A DNA stretch of 28,135 nt from DASYRM01 sp036004405 (GTDB taxonomy: Bacteria > Acidobacteriota > Vicinamibacteria > Vicinamibacterales > UBA2999). The notes beneath the pieces were generated by a model. That model was not told where the DNA came from, did not search any database, and saw only the letters and a program-made list of their open reading frames with translations. Both the position numbers and the translations under genes were made by a program. The stretch is taken from assembly GCA_036004405.1 (NCBI GenBank), contig DASYRM010000182.1:1-28135 (forward strand). The letters run 5' to 3'. Shown here in pieces: positions 6,879-14,470 of this stretch (positions are counted from its first letter, which is position 1; the number at the start of each line of letters is the position of its first letter).

Positions 6879-6905
6879 GGGCCGGGAGACTCGTTCTCCC
6901 GGCCC
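6879..6905 (+). terminator. Strong hairpin terminator after flagellin
   Basis: GGGCCGGGAGA and TCTCCCGGCCC form an 11-bp perfect stem with a 5-base loop, starting 31 bases after the flagellin stop. It is followed by a pyrimidine-rich run (TCCCCTCCCTTT) rather than a pure T tract. It probably ends most flagellin transcripts and separates them from fliD. Confidence 0.75.
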
Positions 6906-6915
6906 TCCCCTCCCT

Positions 6916-6932
6916 TTGGCCCGGATTTCGCT
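6916..6932 (+). promoter_or_regulatory. Sigma-54-type promoter upstream of fliD
   Basis: TTGGCCCGGATTTCGCT has GG at 6918-6919 and GC at 6930-6931 separated by exactly 10 bases. It matches YTGGCACG-N4-TTGCW with one mismatch in each half. A start near 6943 leaves a short leader holding the fliD ribosome site AAGGGGAG (6948-6955). Sigma-54 control of middle flagellar genes is common. Confidence 0.65.
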
Positions 6933-6961
6933 AGGTAGTGTTCGTTTAAGGGGAGCCAGTC

Positions 6962-8341
6962 ATGGCTGCAGTCACTCTCAGCGGGTTCAACAACATCGAC
7001 TTCAGCGCCATCCTCGAAGCCGTGATGGTGCAGGAGCGCGTGCCGTTTACCGCGCTTGGCAGCAAGAAAGCGGCCTTACAGCAGCAAAACACCCAGCTCG
7101 GAGCCCTGGCCGGCAAGCTCGCCTCGTTGCAGAGCGCCGCCGACAACCTCTCGTCGCCCGATTCGCTGTCGGTGCTCGCCGCCACGTCCAGCGATCCGGC
7201 CGCTGTCGGAGTTTCGACATCCAGCGGCAGCGGCTCCACCGCGGGCGTTTACGACCTCGTGGTCACCCAGCGGGCGAAAGCCCAGGTGACGGCGTCTACC
7301 AGTACGGCCACCGAGAACGAGGTGGTGGCCACTGGCGGCACGCTGAGCCTGCTCGTGGGCGCACAGCCGCCCGTGAACATCGTGGCCGCCGGCAGCATGA
7401 CCCTGCGCCAGCTCGCCGAGGCCATCAACGACGCCGATGCCGGCGTGCAGGCGTCCGTCGTCCAGGTGACGCCCGGCAACTACCGCCTGGTCCTGACCTC
7501 CGCGTCAACCGGCACCGAGAACGCCTTCACGTTCACCAGCACACTGGCCGGCGGGAGCGGCGTCACGTTCGGCGGCGCCGACGGCACCTACGGTCAGGCC
7601 GGCGACGGCAACGCCGTCAACGCGGCCGATGCCCAGCTGACGGTCAACAACGTGGCGGCGACCAGCAGCTCGAACACGCTCACCGACGTCGTGCCAGGCG
7701 TCACGCTCACGCTCAACGCCGAGGATCCGACCAAGACCGTGCGGGTATCCGTGAGCCGCGACGCCGACGGCCTGCGCAAGCAGGTGGACGGGTTCGTCAA
7801 GGCCTACAACGACCTCGTCGGCTGGGTGAACGACCAGCGCACGGCCGCCACCGAAGGCAAGACCAGCGTGGCGCGCGAAGCGGTGGTGCGCGGCCTGCAC
7901 AGCGACCTCCGCGCCGCCATCCTGGGCCAGCACGGCGACGGGACGCTGACCCGCCTGGCCGCAGTGGGCATCGGGTTCGACCGCAGCGGGCTCATGAAGG
8001 TGGACTCGAAGGTGTTCGAGGCCGCCGTCACCGCCGACCCCGGTGCGGTGCAGGAGCTCTTTGCGGGCGCCAGCGACGGCTCCACCGAGGGCGCGTTCGA
8101 CGATCTGGCGGACCTTGTCTCGACCTACGCCGACGCCGGCGGCCTGGTGGCCAAGGCCAAGGACCGGATCGACGACCAGGTCCAGAACATCTCCAGCCGG
8201 ATGGACGTGCTGGACGCCCAGCTCTTGCTGCGGCGCAACGCATTGCAGGCCGAGTTCATTGCTGCCGATCAAGCGATGTCGCGCCTGAACAGCCAGGTCA
8301 ACTCCCTGACCGCGCTCAACGGGCAATACCGCCTCTTCTGA
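6962..8341 (+). CDS. fliD: FliD, flagellar filament cap (HAP2)
   Basis: A 459-residue filament cap protein that sits at the growing tip and helps insert flagellin. The N-terminal FliD_N region (about 1-105) has the usual start SGFNNIDFSAILEAVMVQERVP and a coiled segment with LQQQNTQLGAL. A middle flagellin-hook-IN-like stretch spans about 105-215 (MTLRQLAEAINDADAGVQASVVQ). The C-terminal FliD_C region has VDGFVKAYNDLVGWVNDQR near 275 and a final coiled coil with AMSRLNSQVNSL. Length is normal. A good ribosome site (AAGGGGAG) lies six bases before the ATG. The stop is followed by the fliS ATG after one base, forming a fliD-fliS-chaperone operon behind the sigma-54-like promoter. Confidence 0.96.
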   Translation: MAAVTLSGFNNIDFSAILEAVMVQERVPFTALGSKKAALQQQNTQLGALAGKLASLQSAADNLSSPDSLSVLAATSSDPAAVGVSTSSGSGSTAGVYDLVVTQRAKAQVTASTSTATENEVVATGGTLSLLVGAQPPVNIVAAGSMTLRQLAEAINDADAGVQASVVQVTPGNYRLVLTSASTGTENAFTFTSTLAGGSGVTFGGADGTYGQAGDGNAVNAADAQLTVNNVAATSSSNTLTDVVPGVTLTLNAEDPTKTVRVSVSRDADGLRKQVDGFVKAYNDLVGWVNDQRTAATEGKTSVAREAVVRGLHSDLRAAILGQHGDGTLTRLAAVGIGFDRSGLMKVDSKVFEAAVTADPGAVQELFAGASDGSTEGAFDDLADLVSTYADAGGLVAKAKDRIDDQVQNISSRMDVLDAQLLLRRNALQAEFIAADQAMSRLNSQVNSLTALNGQYRLF

Positions 8342-8342
8342 T

Positions 8343-8768
8343 ATGAGCACGTACGGTTTTCCGGCCTCTTCGCTCTCGGGCGCGCGTGGCGCCATGGCTT
8401 ACCAGAAGGTGGACGCGCAATCACGTTCGCCGCTGGAGCTGGTGGTGATGCTCTACGACGGCGCCATCCGCTTCCTCGGCGACGCGCGCGACGCCCATGC
8501 CCGCAACGATCACCGGGCTCGCGCCACCGGTGTGTCGAAGGCGCTGGCGATCGTGAGCGAGCTGCAGAGCACACTGAATCTCGAGGAAGGATCGGGCCTG
8601 GCTCTGGAGCTGGATCGGCTCTACGACTACATGTTCGCCCGCCTGCTCGAAGTGACCACGAAGAAGGATATGAGCGCGTTGGAGGAAGTGCGGCAGCTGC
8701 TCGTCACTGTTCGCGAGGGCTGGGTGCAGGTGTCCGCGTCCGTCGCCACGTCACCGCCACGATCATGA
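8343..8768 (+). CDS. fliS: FliS, flagellin export chaperone
   Basis: A 141-residue four-helix FliS. It binds the disordered C-terminus of flagellin in the cytoplasm, blocks early polymerisation and delivers it to the export gate. Seen in the sequence: AYQKVDAQSRSPLELVVMLYDGAIRFL (residues 19-45), the most conserved FliS stretch, with the Y near the start and MLYDGAI; later ALAIVSELQSTLNLEEGSGLA and LDRLYDYM are also typical. Length matches the family. It begins one base after fliD and its stop overlaps the next gene as ATGA, which supports coupled translation. In some bacteria FliS also binds FliW and so links to the CsrA circuit; whether that happens here is not visible. Confidence 0.95.
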   Translation: MSTYGFPASSLSGARGAMAYQKVDAQSRSPLELVVMLYDGAIRFLGDARDAHARNDHRARATGVSKALAIVSELQSTLNLEEGSGLALELDRLYDYMFARLLEVTTKKDMSALEEVRQLLVTVREGWVQVSASVATSPPRS

Positions 8769-9235
8769 CCGACGACCTCGACGAGGTGCTGCAGGAATAC
8801 CGCGCCGGGCTGGAGGCCGAAATGGCGCTCCTCTACCGGCTCGAGCGCCTCGACACGAGCCGCCACGACGCCACGTCGCACACTGGAGTCATCGAGCTGG
8901 CCGCCCTCGCCGACGAGCGCGAGAAGGTCATGGCCAATCTGGTGTCGATCGAGCACACGCTCAAGCCGCTGCGCGCGCAGCTGGTGGATGCCCGCGCGAC
9001 GCTCCAGGGCAACGCCGCGTTTCGGGAAGTGGCCGCGCTGCATCAGCGCGCCGCGGATCTGGTGGCGCGCATTCTGGCCACCGACGGCCGGTCGCTCCAG
9101 GCGCTCAAGGACGCCGAGCACGCGCGACGCTTTGCCGCTGAAGCCAACGAGAAGGGCGAATCGACGCTCGCCGCCTATCGCCGCGTCGTGGCCCCGCCGC
9201 TCGAAGGCGCCCGCATCGTCAACCGCCGCGGCTGA
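8765..9235 (+). CDS. FliT/FlgN-like flagellar export chaperone
   Basis: A 156-residue, almost entirely helical protein with heptad-like patterns (VLQEYRAGLEAEMALLYRLERL; LADEREKVMANLVSIEHTLKPLRAQL; LHQRAADLVARILATDGRSLQAL). It shows no catalytic motif, signal peptide or membrane segment. Its position directly after fliD-fliS, with an ATGA overlap, is where FliT or FlgN-like chaperones are found. These small helical proteins hold FliD or hook-associated proteins before export. Sequence similarity of such chaperones is weak, so this is mainly a call from position and helical character. It appears to be the last gene of the filament operon, followed by two REP-like hairpins. Confidence 0.6.
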   Translation: MTDDLDEVLQEYRAGLEAEMALLYRLERLDTSRHDATSHTGVIELAALADEREKVMANLVSIEHTLKPLRAQLVDARATLQGNAAFREVAALHQRAADLVARILATDGRSLQALKDAEHARRFAAEANEKGESTLAAYRRVVAPPLEGARIVNRRG

Positions 9236-9240
9236 CAGTC

Positions 9241-9264
9241 GTGGGGGCCGCCTTCAGGCGGCCC
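9241..9264. repeat. REP-like palindrome, first of a tandem pair
   Basis: GTGG is followed by a hairpin with arms GGGCCGCCT and AGGCGGCCC around a 2-base loop (9245-9264). The centre CTTCAG is the same as in the next unit. It lies six bases after the chaperone gene and may also reduce readthrough or protect the transcript. Confidence 0.6.
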
Positions 9265-9269
9265 GTTAC

Positions 9270-9293
9270 GCAGCCGCAGGTCTTCAGACCTGC
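9270..9293. repeat. REP-like palindrome, second of a tandem pair
   Basis: GCAGCC is followed by arms GCAGGTCT and AGACCTGC around a 2-base loop. Compared with the unit at 25795-25818 (other strand) it differs at four of 24 positions; two of these are a compensated pair within the stem (C-G to T-A). Confidence 0.65.
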
Positions 9294-9319
9294 CCGCGCG
9301 TCAATGCTACGATGCGCAA

Positions 9320-9721
9320 ATGCCCGTCAGCGGACTCCCATCCACGCTGAACGCCCTGACCAAGCTGGCAGGATCGACACCAGGCCTCGAGGTTCTTCTG
9401 GTGTTCGGCTCGCGCGGGCGAGGCGACGCACACGCGGGATCCGACTGGGACTTGGGCTACATCGCGTCCGCTGATTTCGACGCCGCCGCCCTTCTCTCCG
9501 GAATTGTGGAAATCGTCGGCAGCGATCGCGTGGATCTCGTCAATCTTTCGGCCGGAAGCGGGCTGCTTCGGCATCGCGCAGCGCGCGACGGACACCTGCT
9601 GTTCGAGGCCAGTCCGCGGCTCGCAGAACAGTTCCGTCTCGACGCCTCCCAATTCTGGTGCGATGCGGCCCCAGTGTTGAGCCGCGGGTACGACGAGCTA
9701 CTCGAAGAGTTGCCGCGGTGA
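9320..9721 (+). CDS. MntA-like minimal nucleotidyltransferase (orphan antitoxin)
   Basis: A 133-residue minimal nucleotidyltransferase. LVFGSRGRGDAHAGSDWDLG (residues 27-46) contains the GS-x-R-G and D-x-D metal-binding motifs, and RVDLVNL near residue 73 gives the third acidic residue. In HepT-MntA modules such a protein is the antitoxin and adds AMP to the HepT toxin next door. Here only about 31 residues of a HepT-like frame follow, starting with an overlapping GTG (GTGA). The pair is therefore broken and the antitoxin is probably an orphan. It has no evident link to the flagellar genes; a break point between the flagellar operon and the downstream accessory genes is likely here. A distinct housekeeping role cannot be excluded. 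Confidence 0.8.
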   Translation: MPVSGLPSTLNALTKLAGSTPGLEVLLVFGSRGRGDAHAGSDWDLGYIASADFDAAALLSGIVEIVGSDRVDLVNLSAGSGLLRHRAARDGHLLFEASPRLAEQFRLDASQFWCDAAPVLSRGYDELLEELPR

Positions 9722-9813
9722 CGCTGTTCGATCGCGCCGTTCTCGCCGAACGGGTCATGGCAGGCGACCGTCATCTGCTTGCCGTTCTGGCCGAACGGGC
9801 AAAGACCAGCTGA
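9718..9813 (+). pseudogene. Truncated HepT-like (DUF86) partner
   Basis: A GTG at 9718 overlaps the MntA-like stop and opens a frame that begins VTLFDRAVLAERVMAGDRHL, which resembles the N-terminus of HepT/DUF86 proteins. It ends after 31 codons at TGA 9811-9813. Full HepT proteins are about 110-150 residues with a helical RX4-6H motif, absent here. The segment contains a near-perfect 19-base direct repeat (9736-9754 and 9781-9799, one mismatch, 45 bases apart), and homology seems to end at the second copy. The following 220 bases to 10033 show no further recognisable coding sequence or clear promoter. Confidence 0.45.
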
Positions 9814-10033
9814 TCTACGAACCGGCGACGTTGATCCTCCAGATCGGCGATTGCCTCAGCAAGGGGGGCCACCTCTATCAAACCCGGCCGATCACATTTC
9901 ACTTCCGTCACACCTCGCGTTCGGACACGGTCTGCTAGCGGTCTGCCTGATCTGTATCAATTACGTCGACGCTACTCTGACGACCTTCTTCCACTCCACT
10001 ACTTCTCATTCCGTTGTGTTGGCAGGAGGCCCT

Positions 10034-11260
10034 ATGTCACTCGATCAAGTCCTCACCGAGCTACCAGAGAACACCGACCCGCAGGACACCGATCTCTTGC
10101 TGATCGTTGATGATCCGGCAGGGACGCCGGACACCCAGAAGATCACCGTCGGGACTTTTCGCGAAACCGATCCGAACCGTCCAACCGACGACCAAAAGGC
10201 CGCGCTCGCGGGAACCAGCGGCGCGCCATCGGCCACTAACAAGTACGTGACGGCCGAAAGCTCCCTCGCCGATCTCGCCACCCGGAGCGCGAGCGACCTG
10301 TCCAGCGGGACGCTGGCGCCAGCCCGCGGTGGCACTGGTGCAGGAGAGCTCACGGCCGGCTCGATCCCGTTCATCGGTGCGAGCGGTGTGTTTTCACAAG
10401 ACAACGCGAAGCTGTTCTGGGACAACACGAACAAGCGATTGGGTATCGGAACGGCTGCGCCGCAAACGCCCCTGGCTGTCAATGCGAACGCGGCCGGGGC
10501 GCCGGGCTCGGACAGTAGCCAGCTCGCACAGTTCAATCAGGCGGACGGCCTGCTCGCATCCCTGGGTATCGACAGTTATGGACACTTTCCTACTATCACT
10601 TGGAAACGCGCCAACACTGGACAGTCCGCTAAGTCGGGCCTCTCCGCGGGCGACGTATTCGGTCGGCTCCGCGGCTTCGGCTACGGCAGCACGGCATACT
10701 CGACCTCTGCCCGAGCGATATTCGATTGTGCGGCTTCCGAGTCCTGGACCGATACCCAGCAAGGGGCGTTGTGGATATGGTCCGTCACGGCCGCCGGTGG
10801 GATATCGACAGCAGAACGGATGCGATTGCATGACTCCGGGGGGCTGTCGCTGAACAACGTGGCGGATCCAGGTACGGGCGGCCTACTCGCCACGGGCTCG
10901 ATCAGGTCGAACGGAGCAACGGGTGGTGTCGGGTACGCCACCGGAGCCGGCGGCACTGTCACCCAAGCCACATCGAAGTCCACCGGCGTGACGCTGAATA
11001 CCGCATGCGGCCGCATCACAATGAACAATGCCGCGCTCACGGCGGGCACCATCGTGACCTTCACGCTGACGAGTAGCGCGATCAGCTTTGGCGATGTGCT
11101 CGTGCTGAACCATGTGTCAGGCGGCACGGCGGGTGCTTACGGATTGAATGCGCAGTGCGGGGCGGGCTCGGCGTCTCTCAACGTCCGCAACCACACCACA
11201 GGCTCGCTCAGTGAAGCCATCGTGATCGCTTTTGCTGTGATCAAAGCCGTCACGTCGTAG
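10034..11260 (+). CDS. Phage tail-fibre-like protein
   Basis: A 408-residue protein with the look of a tailed-phage fibre. The N-terminus is short and acidic (LPENTDPQDTDLLLIVDD), as in fibre attachment parts. The sequences LAPARGGTGAGELTAGSIPF and DNTNKRLGIGTAAPQTPL (residues about 95-155) are typical fibre repeat elements. The Gly/Ser/Ala/Thr-rich rest ends in a compact beta-rich domain (ITMNNAALTAGTIVTFTL ... LVLNHVSGGTAG ... VRNHTTGSLSEAI) seen at the ends of phage and metagenomic fibre proteins. AGGAGG at 10024-10029 supports the ATG at 10034 over an in-frame start near 9779 that would overlap the HepT remnant. No other phage genes are present, so it is an isolated acquisition. It could act in adhesion or be inert; there is no signal peptide. 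Confidence 0.7.
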   Translation: MSLDQVLTELPENTDPQDTDLLLIVDDPAGTPDTQKITVGTFRETDPNRPTDDQKAALAGTSGAPSATNKYVTAESSLADLATRSASDLSSGTLAPARGGTGAGELTAGSIPFIGASGVFSQDNAKLFWDNTNKRLGIGTAAPQTPLAVNANAAGAPGSDSSQLAQFNQADGLLASLGIDSYGHFPTITWKRANTGQSAKSGLSAGDVFGRLRGFGYGSTAYSTSARAIFDCAASESWTDTQQGALWIWSVTAAGGISTAERMRLHDSGGLSLNNVADPGTGGLLATGSIRSNGATGGVGYATGAGGTVTQATSKSTGVTLNTACGRITMNNAALTAGTIVTFTLTSSAISFGDVLVLNHVSGGTAGAYGLNAQCGAGSASLNVRNHTTGSLSEAIVIAFAVIKAVTS

Positions 11261-11274
11261 CTCGGCTTTCACCG

Positions 11275-11301
11275 CGCCTTGGTGTGTAATAGCCAAGGGC
11301 G
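11275..11301 (+). terminator. Possible hairpin terminator after the fibre gene
   Basis: CGCCTTGG and CCAAGGGCG pair with one bulged G around a 10-base loop. It starts 14 bases after the fibre stop and abuts the ATG of the truncated GT4 copy. No T tract follows, so support is limited. The second GT4 copy lacks the left arm, so the hairpin is not part of the duplicated leader. Confidence 0.3.
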
Positions 11302-11622
11302 ATGCGAATCCTTCACGTCTCCACGTTCCTGCAAGGCGGGGTCGGACGAAGTATCACCGACCTCGCTATCGCGCAGCGACGAGCCGGGCACGACCTCGTG
11401 ATCGCGGCCGACAGCGGCCGGCACACCGGCTACGAGTCGTATTCCGAGTACATTGCGCAGCTCGGCTCCGGCGGGGTCGCTTTCCACACCGTGACCTCGC
11501 TCGGTCGCGGATCGCACGCGCCCGCTCAGGATTGGTATGAGATGACCCGTGGCACTCTGGCCATGCGCTCCTGCCACCGTCGCGGCAACCGCGAGCCAAA
11601 CCGGCGTTCGATGTCGTCGTAG
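11302..11622 (+). pseudogene. Truncated GT4 glycosyltransferase (partial duplicate)
   Basis: The first 66 codons (to 11499) match the start of the intact GT4 at 12600: 48 of 66 residues are identical, including FLQGG, GYESY, EYIAQL and VAFHTVTS. Similarity extends upstream into the leader (TGTAATAGC and AAG before the ATG). After VTS the sequence no longer matches and reads 40 unrelated codons to a stop, running into the antisense 3' end of the sulfotransferase. Only the acceptor-side start of the N-terminal Rossmann domain remains, so it cannot be an active transferase. The remnant marks a duplication followed by loss or insertion of the sulfotransferase gene between the copies. Confidence 0.8.
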
Positions 11623-12407
11623 ACATGAGCGAATCGAGCGAGCGCCTCGTCGGCTGCATATTCAGGCATTTCGACGCTCACGCTTGCCAGCACGCGCCGC
11701 TCCGGATTGCACGGCCGGGGATCGAGCTCGAGAAAATCGGTCAGTCTGCGGATCTCCGCGTTGCTGGTTGAGGGCTTGGTCATCGTTTCGTAAAACAGAA
11801 CGCACAAGTCGTGCGCCGGAACCACGGGCAGCAGTTGCTCGAACGTGCGACCGTAGTCCGAACGCAGGTAGTACGCGGGATCGGACAGGGCCGACACAAC
11901 TCTTGCCCTGGCGTCGAACGCCTCGGATCCCAGACGTGTCTGCTTGAAGCGAAGCTGCGACCAATAGCGATCGACCGGGTCGCGAAGTACGAAGACAAAC
12001 TTCGCACCGGGCATCGTCTCGCGGATCGCCGCGAATCCGCTGGAATCGAGCACCGCGTAGGATGGGGAAATCTCACCCAGAGCGCGATGCTGGTCTTCGA
12101 CGAGCAGGTTGAAGTAGTCGACGTAGCGGCTGCGATTGAACTTCATCTCCAGGCGCAGCGCCAGGTCCCTGATGTACTTGATTTCCTCCACGCTCGGAGG
12201 GCTCGTCATACTCGCGGCGTACTGCCGAAGCTGCGCCGTGTAGTAGTTTCGCCACCAATCCGGCAAAGCGGCGCCTGCACCGGCGTCGAAGAATTGCAGC
12301 TCTTTCAACGGCGAGAGCGCGACTTGCGGGTGGCCAAGAAGGTACTCGCTCAGCCAGGCCGTTCCCGCCTTCTGCGCACCTATGCCAACGAAGAAGTATT
12401 TGTTCAC
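11526..12407 (-). CDS. PAPS-dependent sulfotransferase
   Basis: A 293-residue cytosolic-type sulfotransferase that would move sulfate from PAPS to a hydroxyl, probably of a sugar given the neighbours. The 5'-phosphosulfate loop is FVGIGAQKAGTAWLSEYLL at the N-terminus, with the key Lys of QKAGT. The 3'-phosphate site is FVFVLRDPVDRYWSQL near residue 140, with the Arg and Ser expected. Catalytic acidic/basic residues are not assigned. The GTG at 12407 is preferred because relatives begin just before KYFFVGIGAQK; a TTG at 12434 would add nine residues. A GGGGG run lies close upstream of the GTG. It is antisense to the flanking GT4 copies and may be an insertion between them. Confidence 0.85.
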   Translation of the reverse strand: MNKYFFVGIGAQKAGTAWLSEYLLGHPQVALSPLKELQFFDAGAGAALPDWWRNYYTAQLRQYAASMTSPPSVEEIKYIRDLALRLEMKFNRSRYVDYFNLLVEDQHRALGEISPSYAVLDSSGFAAIRETMPGAKFVFVLRDPVDRYWSQLRFKQTRLGSEAFDARARVVSALSDPAYYLRSDYGRTFEQLLPVVPAHDLCVLFYETMTKPSTSNAEIRRLTDFLELDPRPCNPERRVLASVSVEMPEYAADEALARFAHVYDDIERRFGSRLPRRWQERMARVPRVISYQS

Positions 12408-12599
12408 TCTCCCCCACAGCAGCCGGCCAGGCAATGACGGTTACCCGACGCCAGTGGCGGCGATCCGTCATCTCGCAGAGCTCTCCGGAACACTCCCGCG
12501 TATTTCCTGGAGTTCCTGCCTGGTGCCACAGCGTCGCGGCTGATTTTGTCTGACATCAGCAACGTACCTACCGACGTTTAGGGTGTAATAGCGAAGAGC

Positions 12600-13757
12600 A
12601 TGCGGATCCTTCACCTCACCACGTTTCTCCAAGGCGGCGCGGGCCGGATCATCGCTGCCCTGGCGATCGTGCAGCAGCGGGCCGGGCACGAGGTCGTCGT
12701 CGTCGCCGACGACGGCAGGCACGCCGGCTACGAGTCCTATCCCGAGTACATCGCGCAGCTCGCCGGGGCCGGCGTGGCGTTTCACACCGTGACGTCCACG
12801 TTCGCACGAGACGTTGCGCTCAATGTGCAGGCTGCCCGAGAAGTGCGCAGCGTTCTCGGCGCATCGACAATCGACGTCGCACACACTCATGCCGCGATCC
12901 CAAGCCTCGTGGCCATGCTTGCGCTCAATCGCCGTCGCGCCGTCCCCATCCTCCAGACCATGCACGGCTGGGGAATCCAGAAGACGACAGAGCAGGCCGC
13001 CACTGACATCACCATCCTGGGCTTGACGGACGCGGTCGTGACGCCGTCAGCGGCGGCGCGCGACACGCTCTGCCGGCTGGGGCTCGAACCGAGCCACGTG
13101 CGCGTGATTCCCTATGGGCTCGACGCGGCGCCGGCGAACCCGGCGCCCGACCCGCGCGACCGGGCGCTGTTCGAACGAATGCGAGCCGAGGGCTCATCCA
13201 TCGCCCTCTGCATCGGTACCATTGGGGAACGCAAACAGCAGACGCTGGTGGTCAGGGCGCTCCCTTCTGTGCCGGCTGTAGCGGCCGTCTTCATCGGCGA
13301 CGGCGACACGGTCCCCCTGCAGGCATTGGCCGAAGAACTTGGAGTCGCCGATCGCGTGCACCTTCTCGGGTACCGCACGGATGCCAGCCGGTATCTGCCC
13401 TCCGCGGACGTCCTAGTGCTTCCGTCCAAGAACGAGGGGTTGCCCATTGTGGTCCTGGAGTCATTCCGGGTCGGGGTGCCCGTCGTGGCGAGCGCGATCC
13501 CCGAGATTTCCGAGGCCATAGAGGAGGGGCGCACCGGTTTTCTGTTCCCGCCCGGCGATACGGCTGGCCTGGTAGCCGCGCTGACGAAGGCCCTGGTGAA
13601 GGAGCGGAATGCCTCGATGCGCGCGCAGGCCCGGCAGGCGTTCGTCGCGCGCTACGGTGCTGAGCGCATGATCGCCGACTACGAGCGTCTCTACACACAG
13701 CTGCGCTCGCCTTCCGCCAGATCGGCTGCTGGCGCACACGGCGCCGGGGCAGGCTAG
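12600..13757 (+). CDS. GT4-family glycosyltransferase
   Basis: A 385-residue retaining GT-B glycosyltransferase. The N-terminal domain starts MRILHLTTFLQGGAGR, giving the Gly-rich loop of the acceptor domain, and TIDVAHTHAAIPSLVA near residue 98 is typical of family 4. The C-terminal donor-binding domain has CIGTIGERKQQTLVVRAL near 203, HLLGYRTDASRYLPSADVLV near 255, and the E-x7-E motif in SKNEGLPIVVLESF near 277. FLFPPGDTAGLVAAL follows. No signal peptide or membrane helix is seen, so it acts in the cytoplasm on an activated sugar. It is the intact member of the duplicated pair with the fragment at 11302. Donor and acceptor cannot be told from sequence. Confidence 0.92.
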   Translation: MRILHLTTFLQGGAGRIIAALAIVQQRAGHEVVVVADDGRHAGYESYPEYIAQLAGAGVAFHTVTSTFARDVALNVQAAREVRSVLGASTIDVAHTHAAIPSLVAMLALNRRRAVPILQTMHGWGIQKTTEQAATDITILGLTDAVVTPSAAARDTLCRLGLEPSHVRVIPYGLDAAPANPAPDPRDRALFERMRAEGSSIALCIGTIGERKQQTLVVRALPSVPAVAAVFIGDGDTVPLQALAEELGVADRVHLLGYRTDASRYLPSADVLVLPSKNEGLPIVVLESFRVGVPVVASAIPEISEAIEEGRTGFLFPPGDTAGLVAALTKALVKERNASMRAQARQAFVARYGAERMIADYERLYTQLRSPSARSAAGAHGAGAG

Positions 13758-13761
13758 AGAT

Positions 13762-13781
13762 CCGCTGTCGGGATTCCGACA
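13762..13781. repeat. Second-family palindrome (TGTCGG-N4-CCGACA)
   Basis: CCGCTGTCGG, a 4-base spacer, then CCGACA with a degenerate right arm, just after the GT4 stop. It resembles the better unit at 23554-23579. Rest of the 131-base gap to the next gene shows nothing else recognisable. Confidence 0.35.
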
Positions 13782-13897
13782 CGCCCGCGACGCAGCCGAC
13801 ACCGCCTCGTCGTAGTCACGCCCAATTGAGCGCGCTGAGCTGCGTGCGGCCCCACGGCATTCGCCTTGCTGTCTGACACCTAGGAGCCGTGCGAAGG

Positions 13898-14470
13898 ATG
13901 CCGATCCCGATCGTTAGTTTCTACGGCGACATTGACGACTCGCGCTACTACTCGACGTGCGCCCGCCGTCTCGTCGCGCAGTGCGATCGGCTGGGGATCG
14001 CGCATCACGTGGTGGAACGTCGCTACGGCAGCGATTGGATCGCAAACGTCAAGGCGAAGCCGACGTTCCTACGGGAGATGTACGACGAGCTGGGCGTCCC
14101 CTTTCTCTGGGTGGACGTGGACTGTGACGTGTTGCGGTATCCCGCCGACGCGGAGGAGCTGTCGTGCGACTGGGGGGTCGTCCCGAAGCCCGGTCAGCTC
14201 TACGTCTGCGACTGCGTCCACTTCGTCGGGCATTCTTTTCGGGCGCGAGCCCTGCTCGATCGATGGATCGAGCGGTGCTCCGCTCCTGGCACGGCGGGCT
14301 CGCACTCAGGGTTCTGCAACATCCTCCCCGGCGCAGTGAGAGAGGGCCTGCGGCTCGCCTACCTGCCGGAGTCCTACGTCCATGGCCCGGTCATCCAGAT
14401 TGGCTTGGCCGAGATACCGTCGAAAATCGACTACCTGGCGGCGATGAAATGCAGGTCAAACGCCACCTAG
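13898..14470 (+). CDS. Small DxD-type nucleotide-sugar transferase
   Basis: A 190-residue protein resembling the nucleotide-diphospho-sugar transferase group (GT-A fold, GT77-like). FLWVDVDCDVLRYP near residue 70 contains the D-x-D needed for metal and nucleotide-sugar binding. LREMYDELGVPFLW before it and SHSGFCNILPGA near 133 have the positions of the usual support motifs. It is short for a complete GT-A enzyme and may be a minimal version. ATG 13898 is chosen with GGAG 11 bases upstream; a GTG at 13889 would add three residues. The next gene starts within its 3' end (22-base overlap), so the two are probably co-translated. Specificity is unknown. Confidence 0.6.
   Translation: MPIPIVSFYGDIDDSRYYSTCARRLVAQCDRLGIAHHVVERRYGSDWIANVKAKPTFLREMYDELGVPFLWVDVDCDVLRYPADAEELSCDWGVVPKPGQLYVCDCVHFVGHSFRARALLDRWIERCSAPGTAGSHSGFCNILPGAVREGLRLAYLPESYVHGPVIQIGLAEIPSKIDYLAAMKCRSNAT

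Noticed and set aside
6790..8346. 518-codon frame overlapping fliD on the same strand
   Set aside because: Low-complexity Arg-rich product in another frame of fliD.
9779..10033. Upstream start for the fibre gene
   Set aside because: Overlaps the HepT remnant and reads low-complexity sequence; AGGAGG points to ATG 10034.
10034..11260. Target of a diversity-generating retroelement
   Set aside because: No reverse transcriptase and no adenine-rich template/variable repeat pair seen in the window.
12468..12965. Minus-strand open frame opposite the intact GT4 gene
   Set aside because: Shadow frame without domain features; a similar shadow occurs opposite the truncated copy because the sequences are duplicated.
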